Made by a program: the position numbers and the translations under genes. The notes beneath the pieces are model-generated. The model searched no databases. It worked only from the letters and a program-made list of their open reading frames with translations, and was not told where the DNA came from. Shown piece after piece: positions 25,327 to 35,350 of a stretch of 64,000 nucleotides of DNA. The DNA comes from Chrysomallon squamiferum. Its lineage: Eukaryota; Mollusca; Gastropoda; Neomphalida; Peltospiridae. Numbering within the stretch: position 1 is the stretch's first letter; every line of letters begins with the position of its first letter. The stretch spans positions 1,313,332 through 1,377,331 of the forward strand of contig CM022671.1 of the NCBI GenBank assembly GCA_012295275.1, in the 5' to 3' direction.

Positions 25327-25819
25327 CTTTGAATGTATAGAACACTGCAGAATACGTCTGCCACGTCCTTGTTGTAGCTCTGTTACATTATAATACATGT
25401 GAATGAACCGTGTGTAATTTTTCACCAAAGCCTGATCAAAATAATATGGTGCCCTTTTTGTCATAGATTCCCCCCTCATCAGAAATAAATAAACAAATAA
25501 ATAAATAATTCTGCGCTATTTGCTTTGTGTTTACTGGTATTATTCAGTAGAATTAGCATAATTATTCATTATTAAATTAAATCAATTTCGTCAAATACAT
25601 CAACAGTTTGGGTTTGCCTTCTGGAACAGAGGACAATATTAATTTTATCTTAGATTTTTAAACTTTCTTAAAAAATAAAAGAACAGACATCAACAGTCAG
25701 TTTTATCAACATAAACTTTTATTTGCAATCGAAATAAAACAATTACAGTTTATTATAGTATGGAACATCAAAAAGAAATAAAATCAACGGAAGTCTTGTT
25801 GAAGACAAGATGAAGCTTA
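23817..25819. other. Intergenic DNA between the FTP-PepSY genes
   Basis: Holds the 5' UTR/promoter of paralog 1 and the 3' flank of paralog 2 (AATAAA on the minus strand at 25733-25728). Simple repeats: (ACAT) near 25081-25104, (AAT)n at 25149-25195 and poly(T) at about 25289-25320. No thermolysin-like catalytic exon (HExxH) was recognised on either strand. Nothing else found. Confidence 0.5.
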
Positions 25820-26538
25820 TTAGTTTTCCACTTTATTAGCCTTTATGTATACCTTCAGATTACAGGCATCAACTATGAGATAAGGAACCGACTGTTCAGC
25901 TGAACTGTTGTCATTGATAGTTACAGAGTAGGCCAACCGAGCCTTGTTGTTATCAGTAATATACACAATTCTTTCCGTTTTAAGCAATTTGCATTTTTGG
26001 CAGTCGGATGGAATTTGAAAGCTTTCTTTGCCAAGTGAAAACAAAAAGTCATCACTTCTTTGACAGGCAGAAGAGTCGGGGATGTCTTTTTCTATCTCGG
26101 ACACAAATTCTCCTGTCACGGCTCCAGTGTAGCCGTTTTGTTCGTTATACGTTGCCTGGATGCCGATGCCGAAAACTGGAATGCCATCAAACGTTACTTC
26201 AATACGTTGCTTCGTCCTGCCTTGAGTAACTGGTACTGTTCTGACAACGTGGAATTCATAATGGCTGTTCGCGTTTAAAATCTTGTGCAAATCTTTCCTG
26301 TTGTTTCCCTGTACATTAATCTCGGCTCGTTCTTGGCGATGGTTTGATGGAATGACGTCACGGCGATCAGGCATTGTCTCTTTAGCTCGTTCACCAGCAT
26401 TTTCTATTTTCACCGAAAACGCTGCATTGAACAACAGAATGCCTGTAATAATAATAATAATAATAATTTATGTTGGATATCTTTGGTTTTCGAAGTTACT
26501 GTACAATAACTTATACTCAAATAGGAGGGAGGGAGGGA

Positions 26539-26621
<83 letters not shown>

Positions 26622-26930
26622 AGTATCTGAGCTTATATATCCAAAAATATCTTCTAACTAGGCCTACTAAAATATAATTCAAACAAAAGAGTGTTTGAAC
26701 TAATTTATCTAGCTTTAAAATTAAAATCATTTTCTTAAAAAGGAAAAGTGAAATGAGAAAGGGTTGCAAAATTTCAGTCTATAAAAAATAAACATGGATA
26801 CCTGAATAACCTAAATCCATACTTACAATATAATTAAATAACTGATTCCGAAAATCGATAAGTAACTTCAGGAAAAAAAAGTCGATACGATCCAATACTT
26901 ACATGCAATGATTTTCATAATTAACTTCAT
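25820..26930 (-). CDS. Secreted stand-alone FTP-PepSY protein (paralog 2)
   Basis: Two coding exons, 26930-26903 and 26442-25820, join in frame (donor CAT|GTAAGT, acceptor TTACAG), giving 216 residues. A signal peptide (MKLIMKIIACILLF) is followed by the same FTP (EVTFDGIPVFGIGIQA, GYTGAVTGEFV) and PepSY (LIVDACNLKVYIK) modules as paralog 1. The splice point and phase are the same as in paralog 1, and most residues of the core are shared; a roughly 17-residue insertion lies before the FTP part. Conserved cysteines occur in SSACQRSDDF, K-C-K-L-L-K and VDAC. The protein ends at the point where M4 enzymes begin their catalytic domain. Duplication, common truncation point and open frames in both copies argue for a selected stand-alone protein rather than a broken protease. 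Confidence 0.8.
26538..26614. repeat. (GA)n microsatellite
   Basis: Nearly pure GA dinucleotides in the intron of FTP-PepSY paralog 2. The Arg-Glu and Ser-Leu frames it creates are artefacts. Confidence 0.95.
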
Positions 26931-27042
26931 GCTTCTTTTCTTCAGTTGATTAAAACAATGGATCCTTTAGAAAATTAGTGTATTACTTTATATTAAATTT
27001 AAAATGTTTTTTTTTTTTTAAAAACCCATCCCATTATGCCTC

Positions 27043-27109
<67 letters not shown>

Positions 27110-28137
27110 CAACAACGACAACAATAATAATACTAATAAAAACATTTTACACTCAAAATATATAGTTTATTATTGTTGACTTCACAGTATCAGCAAAAAT
27201 AAAAATCATCGTCTGCTAGTTTCGAAATCGTGTAGTTCGCTTGCTGCTGTTTATGATATATATATATATGTATATTTATAACTATCATATTATACACATA
27301 TCTTTTGCCATTGATATTACGTTATTTTCTGTAACTGGGACATCAAAGTAATGGCAAAATAAGTATTACAGGAAATAAGAAATGAATTCATTAACAAATA
27401 GCTGAATGAACTGAAAGTAAATAGCAGTATTACGCTAACAGTGCTAAAAGAATAAACTCCTACTCACTTGAACTTCTGGTAACTTTTGACATTAGTTTAA
27501 CACTTGCTGTGTCTTATTTACAACATACTGATATTTTTATTGGCTGGCAGTTAATCAATAATAACATTATAAGATAAGTTGAAAGTAAACTGAACAAATT
27601 AGAAAATAACATGGAATAAAATGCTGAGCGATTTGTACAAAATACTTAAACTATTGTTTTCTCTTATTACCGTTTCACACCCATTTGATTTTCGTGACTG
27701 CTAGTACACAATTCACTGTACTGTACTGGATATGAGGTCAGAAACATCCATTTTATATAAATATTTATTTAGACTTAACAGTTTCCTTAAATGTACACTG
27801 TACAGTATCAAAAATATCAAACACTACTATAGTATTGATTATAAAATCACTGTCTTTGGTTGTTAGTAGCAGAGAGGGGGAAAAAAAAAAAATAAAATAA
27901 AATAAAAAATTAACTGGATCCTGTAAAGCCACGGGCGTTTTTGTGGTTCCAGAGGAAAATGTACTTATACTTTATTTATAATGGGGAAAATTATGAAATA
28001 TCCTCCTCACAAATTCTGAGAGTGAAAAAAAAAAAAAAAAAAAAAAAAAAAATAAATAAATAAATAAAAAAAAATAAAAGAGGAAAATAATAATAATAAT
28101 TATTAGAAAAAAAAAAAAAAAAAAAAAAAAAAACGAA
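26931..28137. other. AT-rich intergenic DNA with AAT and A runs
   Basis: Upstream region of FTP-PepSY paralog 2. Contains (AAT)n at 27044-27107, an A-rich run at 27882-27908, and a poly(A) block at 28024-28131 that interrupts the adjoining transposase relic. No gene recognised. Confidence 0.55.
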
Positions 28138-28312
28138 CTTAAACGATCCAGAACCCGGTTCGTAAACCGAAGCGATGGCAGACACACGAACGTCACTCTC
28201 ATATTTTGCAGTTATTTCTTCCTTAACCTCAACTGTGATACGTTTATACTTTCCACTAGCATTGTCACTTTCACTTTTTGTTTTCTTGGCACCATATTGG
28301 ATCCCTGTAATA
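28138..28312 (-). pseudogene. Tigger/pogo transposase N-terminal relic
   Basis: On the minus strand a frame reads GAKKTKSESDNASGKYKR, then ITVEVKEEI and VRVSAIASVY. This is the start of Tigger-type transposases, whose N-terminal helix-turn-helix has the form KRKR-IT-EVKxEI-xKYExGVRVSDIAxxYG. The sequence is then lost in a long A/T run. A missing base after the original ATG (ATGGTGCC in place of an expected ATGGGTGCC) would explain the absence of a start. It is separate from, and opposite in direction to, the element at 28517-29211. Confidence 0.6.
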
Positions 28313-28435
28313 AAAAATATACACATTTAAAAAATGCGAGCTGACAATTCAAAAGCTATTGAGCTGCAAGCACGTATCAAAGACTAAAGGTCCTAATTCA
28401 TTATATATATTTGCTATAGAGCATGCCTATAAGCC

Positions 28436-28436
<1 letters not shown>

Positions 28437-28505
<69 letters not shown>
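28437..28505. repeat. (CA)n microsatellite
   Basis: Uninterrupted CA dinucleotides immediately before the TA target site of the Tigger element. Confidence 0.95.
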
Positions 28506-28511
<6 letters not shown>

Positions 28512-28516
28512 ACATA

Positions 28517-29211
28517 CAGTGGTACCTCGACTTACGAGTGCTCCAACTTACGAGTTTTCCGAGTTACCAGCAGTCAGTCGGTCGATTAATTTGCTTTGAG
28601 CTGCGATCCAAAATCCGAGTTACGAGCGAGCTTCAAATACACCACCACTAGATGGCGCAACCAACAACACAACGTGGTTACCTCGCCGTGGAAGCATCTC
28701 TGTTGTGTTGTGTGCTCGCGTTTTATGCAGTATTTTGCCAAATGTCCACGGATCTTAAGAAACTGAGTGCAAATGACAGTACTGAGAAGAAGAAGCGGAT
28801 GATGTCCATTGAATTAAAGCTTGAATTCATAGAAAAACAGGAGCAAGTTTTGCGTGTAGTCAACATGGCTAGGCAGTCGAGCGTAGTACCTTTACGATAT
28901 TTATCATACTGAAACAGAAGGAGTCGATGAAGGCTGTAACTCCAGCCAAAGGTGTTAAAATAATTTCTAAGCTATGGACCTCTGTCCATGAAACGATGGA
29001 GAAACCCCAACCCTGTACACTTTACAAAACCAGTTTATTTCATTATATTCTCTTTTATTTAATTTTTATACAATATTTGTCATTTATACATACATTTTCT
29101 TATTTAAAAACGCGTTACAAAATATTGGGGTGGTTTTGGGGGGCTGTTTTTTCAGTTAATTTCATTTGGAAAAATTGATTTGATTTACGAGCGAATTTGA
29201 AGGTACCACTG
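28517..29211 (+). mobile_element. Non-autonomous Tigger/pogo element, 695 bp
   Basis: Bounded by inverted ends CAGTGGTACCT at 28517 and AGGTACCACTG ending at 29211, and flanked by TA on both sides (28515-28516, 29212-29213), the target duplication of Tc1/mariner/pogo elements. Next to the ends are the CTTACGAG/CTCGTAA motifs typical of Tigger termini. Inside, two frames keep pieces of the transposase N-terminus: about 28742-28912 contains KKKRMMSIELKLEFIEK and VVNMARQ, and about 28911-28990 contains ESMKAVTPAKGVKIISKL. The DDE catalytic part is missing, so it is an internally deleted copy that could move only with help from a full element. Confidence 0.85.
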
Positions 29212-29943
29212 TATATATATCCAGTCGATATTGTTCTCGAAGTATCTATATTATATATAATGGGGTTGTAGTTATCATTAGTTACAGGCTGAAATTAAAT
29301 GCAGTTATGAAAAGGCGTATGATGGGGAAGGCTTTTCAACCATCTAAACAAAGACGTAACTGTATAGAATCATACAATTAATGAAATATTAGGACAGGCA
29401 GTATTAGGGGTATTCCTTTGTTAGTGTTAAAACACACCCTTTATTTAAGCATTGTTATGGCTTCGTTAAACAAAACAAAACAAAAAAAGAATCGACTATT
29501 TGGCCTACGAAATGGTCGATTAGGTTACAATGCAACATACAAACCAAGTTGTACTCAGTACAGCGGAACAATACGGAGTAAATCATGTTTTTAGGCAGTT
29601 ATTTTAGTCAGTTCACGATACCACGGATTATTGTACGATAATGATTATATATGTATACCATAATGTGATAATCAGTTGAATTTTATGATTTTGTTATTAA
29701 TTTAATTAATTGTCTGTTTGTTTGTTATTTGTTTTTGTTTTTTTCAAAGAAAAGAAAGACTAATAGTAACTATTGAGATTTTTCTGGAAACCAATGCTTT
29801 TCGACTTCGGGATATTTCGACAGTTTTCGCCAACAACAACTGTTCGGAATTTGTTGACTGTTATCCGGTTGTGCTGATGGAATGTCATATCGAAAAGAAT
29901 AAACGTAACAAACATTAAGAAGTGGTTAGGACATCTTCCCAAG

Positions 29944-29994
29944 ATGGCAGCTTTCGTTTGGGCTTCTTCCAAGTTTCGCGATTTGGTGTTTTTG
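29944..29994 (+). promoter_or_regulatory. Probable 5' exon of the Egl-like gene, with TISU/YY1-type start
   Basis: CAAGATGGCAGC fits the YY1/TISU pattern (SAASATGGCGGC) with one mismatch and is followed by 17 open codons to a strong donor (TTTTTG|GTAAGT, exon end 29994). If joined to the acceptor at 31444 the frame continues for 11 more codons to a TGA at 31477-31479, making a short upstream ORF of 28 codons that ends 55 nt before the main ATG. The join is inferred from splice signals only. Confidence 0.4.
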
Positions 29995-31534
29995 GTAAGT
30001 GTATTTCTTTGTTATTTTTGTATTTGCGGTGCTCATAATAATAATCTTGTTATATGTATTGTAGTTTTTACTCAGTGATTTAATAAATCAAAATTTTATT
30101 AACTTTATAGCTTTTTATTTTTATTTTTATTTTTTTTTCTGTTCGAAGGGTCTTGCCTCAAAACGTCATTTTGTAAAGCCTCGCTCCTCGCTGTCAATCT
30201 TTCGGGTCAGTCCGACCTTAAGTTATGTTACCTCATCGGAATGATATGGCAAGACATACTCATCTGCATTTCACAGTCTTTAGAATATTTGAATATTGTT
30301 AAATAGATCAGCTGACTATCCCACTGATTGAATGATTATGATGTACAAACGGTGTGAACTATGAATCATATAGATCATTTTAGTTTTTATGGATGATGGA
30401 TATATTCAGTATTGTTTTGCTTTTTGCGGAGAAGAATTTATTTGTGATGTAAAGTCTGTAAGTGATAATATATCCCATACAAGTAATGTAACATCAGTCA
30501 AATTTTATATTTTTGTTTATTTTTATCAATAATGTTTTATTATTATTATTTTTAAATTGTTGGGCCAAAATACAGTTCATTAGACTGTACATACATCGTT
30601 TATATAAGTGTATAACATAATCATTAACACATTAATATTGGGGAACTAACTGGATATAGGGGCATATTGATACCACAGCCTATCATGAATTTATTATAAC
30701 AATGTTTTAAAGTAGGCATATTCTATTCTATTTTATATTAAGTCATTAATATAACTGGTAACAAATTTTTCAGGTACTTTTCTGAACAACACCACTATCT
30801 AATAAATTAATGTTAAAATATGTTGAACTTTTGAAAGAAAAAATACATATATTAATAATTAACCCTATTTGTTATAGTAGATCTGCTGATAGTATTACTG
30901 TTAGTGACTGAACACAGAATAGTACATCTGTTGGCTGACTATTCATTTTGGTTAAGACTATTTAACCATAGCCAAACAGTAGCATTATCAAATTAGCACT
31001 GTTACATAACTGAGTAGAAACAGTATACACCAGGTAACTACTGGAGAGGTACCAACGTTAGTGTTAAAGGTCAACGAAACTATGAATTAGAAACATGAAC
31101 ACACACACATTTTTTATTTTATTTATTTGATCTTATTAATGATAACCCAAACTAGTCAGATTATAGTTAATAAGAACATCTTTTCATTTACTTTCAATTT
31201 CTTTTGTGTTTGAGTAAGAAAACCAGGCAAGAACAGAAGTCAACTGGAATTAAATATTTCTGAACTGATTTGTCTTTTCAGCATATATACCAATACAAAT
31301 TTTCTAAATTATTAAACACATCATTTCACATAAACTGCAAATTAATTAAGAAAATGGCATGATCTGGTTGTGAGATATATTGAAGTTTGAAGAATTTTGC
31401 ATGTTTTACATTCATTTCAGTAACAATTGATTTATGTCTGTAGGTTAGAAGGGCTCCACCTGGAAGAGGTCAGATGTGAATTCAAACTCCCTTGGTTTCC
31501 TAATTTCGAGAACATTATACCAATAAAAACAAAA
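29995..31534 (+). other. Probable 5' UTR intron and leader of the Egl-like gene
   Basis: AT-rich DNA with no coding potential seen. It ends in a good acceptor (TCTGTAG at 31444), followed by about 90 nt of leader before the main ATG at 31535. Confidence 0.4.
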
Positions 31535-33262
31535 ATGGCTGATGATCCAGGTCACAAGGTTATGTTGCACTTCTTAGAGACTTTAATGTACAGTTCAGTC
31601 CCACTGACTATTAGCCAGCTGGCAGGCAGATTCGGCAGTCGAAATTTCACTTCAGAAATGCGTACGGCTGCTGGAGGAAATGAAGCTGGACTGAAGAAGT
31701 TTCTTCTGAAATATCCTTCACTGTTCACAGTCAATGGAAACCTTGTGAGTTTGAATGATGGAACTGCTCTTGGGGAGAACTTTCGAGAAAGCAGCCCCGC
31801 TTCAACAAAGCAGAGCACAAACGATGTTTCTGTGGAGACAGAGGCTGTACAGTACTTTCGCAATCGTATGATCAAAAAGGGAGAAACAACCATGCCCATT
31901 GCCAGTCTGGCTGGACATTTGTCACAGGCATCTCTTGCTATTCGAGAATGTGTTGGGCCACAGAACAAATTTCTGGATTGGCTACTTCGCCACCCATTGA
32001 TTTTTGAAGTCAAAGGTGACATGGTCTGCCTAAAAGACAATGTGACATTCAGTGCTGTGAATCCAAATGCAGAGCCACTAGAAGACTTGAAGTTGTCATC
32101 ATCGAGTCAGAATCTCCTGCTGCTACCAAACCAGCACACACCAAAATTGAAGAGGAGGCCAAAATCTCTTGATGTGACTGACTCTTACAAGATGGCTGCA
32201 TCATCAAAAACAGCACTAAGTTCAGGATCCAAGCCTGGACCAGTTACCATGACAGCCAATGAATACAAAGCTGTAATGTTCATAAAAAGTATTATTGAGA
32301 AGAAAGGTGACATGAAAGTGAGTATTTTGTGCACTCACTTTAGTCAGGCACCAGAGAGTCTTAGAAACACTATTGGATATGGGAAAGCTGAGCTGGAGAA
32401 ATTTGTTCGAGCTCATTCTAATTTGTTTACAGTATCAGATGATGGGTTGGTGTCACCAATCAAAAACACTCGCCTTAATGTGATCATCACTGGTAGTCGT
32501 CCTCAAACACCTAGTCGACCTAATTTATGTGGCCGGAAAGGTAAAATATATCATGTCGCTAAATTGTGGGGAATTATTGATCTTGGCAAGCATGAACATG
32601 TCTTCATAGATCGTACAATATTTGGAAAAACTATTGATGATTTGTGTAAAGTTCTTGTTGTTGGGGAGACAGTCTGCTTTGATGCAATACCTGCGCCCAA
32701 AGGAAGTCGAGCAAGATGGAGGGCAGTTAGAGTGTGGAAAGAACACGAATCCATTGAAGATCTAATTGAAAAGGTTGCTGCAAAGCTAGATTTAAAACTA
32801 GATGGGGCACCCCGAGATGTTGCAAAACCAGTTAATAACATAGAAGAAGAAATGCGAAGAGAAATTCCTCACATGAATGACTGCAATGAAGCCAACACGC
32901 CTCTCAGCATTGGAGGTGTTAAATACTCATTCAATGATGCTGCTCCCAGTGGTGCTGGAATTGTTCCTGTTTGGAACTTCAAACCAGCAGAAATTGAAGG
33001 GCTTCAGGATGTCGATGATGACTTCAGTGATGGTGAAGAGGTTTCTCCTCAGCTGAGCATGGTGGCAGAACGCTATTACATGAACCAGTCAGTGGTCAGT
33101 GACAGTCCAAGAAGCAAAAGCAGCAACAGTCCCCGGCATGAGGAGAGCCTGGTGAATGGAACAGACAAGTCTAAACCCAGCTTTGTGGATGCTTCTTGTC
33201 AAACCATTGTCACAGGGGAGATTCTGGCCACTCAGCTTTTTCACGAAGATATTGAAGTCTAA
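31535..33262 (+). CDS. Egalitarian-like protein without exonuclease domain
   Basis: One uninterrupted coding exon, 575 residues. The ATG is the first downstream of the acceptor at 31444 in this frame and has a good context (AAAATGG). Three copies of a module of about 70 residues, at about 8-75, 100-170 and 240-312, each end in a hydrophobic-strand motif (LLKYPSLFTVNGNLVSL, LLRHPLIFEVKGDMVCL, VRAHSNLFTVSDDGLVS). The first, with F-T-x-E-M-R-x-x-A-G-G and L-K-K-F-L, resembles the N-terminal part of Drosophila Egalitarian, an adaptor linking localised mRNAs to BicD/dynein. A small beta-rich domain follows at about 333-402 (RKGKIYHVAKLWGIIDLG to RARWRAVRVW), possibly OB/cold-shock-like. The C-terminal 170 residues are acidic, Ser-rich and disordered. 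The 3'-5' exonuclease domain that follows in Egalitarian is not found downstream. RNA binding is likely but inferred. Confidence 0.75.
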   Translation: MADDPGHKVMLHFLETLMYSSVPLTISQLAGRFGSRNFTSEMRTAAGGNEAGLKKFLLKYPSLFTVNGNLVSLNDGTALGENFRESSPASTKQSTNDVSVETEAVQYFRNRMIKKGETTMPIASLAGHLSQASLAIRECVGPQNKFLDWLLRHPLIFEVKGDMVCLKDNVTFSAVNPNAEPLEDLKLSSSSQNLLLLPNQHTPKLKRRPKSLDVTDSYKMAASSKTALSSGSKPGPVTMTANEYKAVMFIKSIIEKKGDMKVSILCTHFSQAPESLRNTIGYGKAELEKFVRAHSNLFTVSDDGLVSPIKNTRLNVIITGSRPQTPSRPNLCGRKGKIYHVAKLWGIIDLGKHEHVFIDRTIFGKTIDDLCKVLVVGETVCFDAIPAPKGSRARWRAVRVWKEHESIEDLIEKVAAKLDLKLDGAPRDVAKPVNNIEEEMRREIPHMNDCNEANTPLSIGGVKYSFNDAAPSGAGIVPVWNFKPAEIEGLQDVDDDFSDGEEVSPQLSMVAERYYMNQSVVSDSPRSKSSNSPRHEESLVNGTDKSKPSFVDASCQTIVTGEILATQLFHEDIEV

Positions 33263-35299
33263 GGGTAACTGTGTCTAGAAGTCTGAGCTGTTTTTTAGCC
33301 TTTAATACGGGAATAACATCGGAAGAAATGGAATTAAAGGATGTTTTATTTGTAGCATGTTTTATGCTTACAATGTGACATGTCAGCCTGTACTTAGACA
33401 AATTACATTCATCTTATTTTCATAACAGCTAAGTGTTTTTGTTGCATGTTGCAGTTTTTGTGAAATGTGCATAACTTAAATTTATTTTTAGTTTCTTTTA
33501 TTTCTTTTATTTTTAATTTGTTACTGTTCTTAATTGTTTTAAGAAAATTGTCTGCATTTAATTTTAATGTTTTGAGTTATTTTATTTAAATTTTATTATT
33601 ATTAAGAATTTGTTAAAAACAATTTCTTGTTTATTTTATTATGGCATATGCTCATTTTTCTCCACTCAGTATATCATTTATTTTTGTATTCAATATGTAA
33701 ATTTAATTAAACTAGAATAATTTATTGGAATATTTAACTGATGTAAAAACAAACTTAGGTAACTGATAATGTTTGTGTGGTGATGGTATATATACCATAA
33801 ATAATTATACTGTTATACTGAAATGTACTGGTTTTTCTAACACACCAAAAACTGATATAAATTATAATTCATTTACATTTATATTTTCTGTGTGGTCATT
33901 TACAAAGGGCACATTTAAAGAAAATTTTTGCTACCATATAAATTAAATTGAAAAAAATGTTCTTTATTATTTCATCTTTATCAGTTTTATTAATGACCTC
34001 ATATATTTGAGTACAATTTAATTCATGAGAAGGTTATTTTTTTTTAAAGAAAAACCCTCAACAAAACCCAACAAAACCCACTGAAACAGAGTTTTTGTTA
34101 GTAATCAAGTGACCTGTCAACCTATAATCTGTGCTTGGTCATATTTCATTGGTTTTAATTATTTGTAATGAATATATCTTTTTCAGTGAATTTATTATAT
34201 TCTGGATATCATATAATTATAGATTCCTTGGCAAAAGTGAACATTTTTACAGGACGTATTTAATGTCTAAATAGATGTTTTAATTTTAATTCTTATTTAA
34301 AAAGGTATTTACATTTAAATGTATTTTTCTTAGACTAAATTCTTTTTCCTATGTTGTTCGTTTAACTGCAACACTGAAACAATTTAATGAATGTGCAAAT
34401 TTATTAATTCAGTATTTTACAAATATTTTTATTTTCTTTATTTTATTTATGTTGAATTAATTATTTATTATTAATTTTTCAAAACTGGGCATATAGGTAT
34501 AGAATTGGTGATAACTGGACTGTTTTAAAACATTTTTTTTGCATGGTTTCCAAGGTTTACCTGTCATTTTGTGCCAGTTAAAGGTGCTACCAGCACAAGT
34601 TCACACAGTCTGTGTGTGAAACTAAATATTTTTAATACAGTTTAATAATTAAGTGCCTTTCATCCCCCAAAATGTCATTAAATTTTTTTTTGATCCTAAA
34701 ATACAGTTACAACTTAAATTTGTTTTGAGATTCCCAAGCTCAGATTTGTTTAATTGTATGTTCACAATTAAACTGATGAATATTCATTGCTTAAAGAATT
34801 AAAATTAATAATTTAAATGTAGATACATTTTTTTGGATATGTTTTTATTTATTTAAATTCAGTTTTTACTGATCAGTAAGTTGACACAATTTATTAAATG
34901 ACTTTGACAGACTTAGACAATCTCAGTTAATATTTAAAAGAAAAAAATGTTGTAGCCACTAAGGGTTAAATACAATAATCTTGTTATAAATTTGCTAACT
35001 GATGAATAAAGTGGCAGTTATTTTGTTAAAACCAGTATTGACATCTGTTAATACATAAATGTAAATATCTTTCCAATGTGCCAAATAATAAAACACTGTT
35101 GATATTAGTCAGGATGTGAGTGGTGTTGTGTATGGTGTGTTTGCTTAGGTAGTAATGTTAGAAATGTTTCTTCAGAATGGGTGAAAGAATGTTTATACAT
35201 AATTTTGTCCCAGGTTTTGATAAAATTAGTAAATCATGTTTTGGTAAACAAAGTATTTTAAAAACAAAAAACCAGAGTTCAGTGTTTGTCTAATGACAT

Positions 35300-35350
<51 letters not shown>

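Noticed and set aside
31552-32040. 162-codon minus-strand frame
   Set aside because: The shadow of the Egl-like coding exon.
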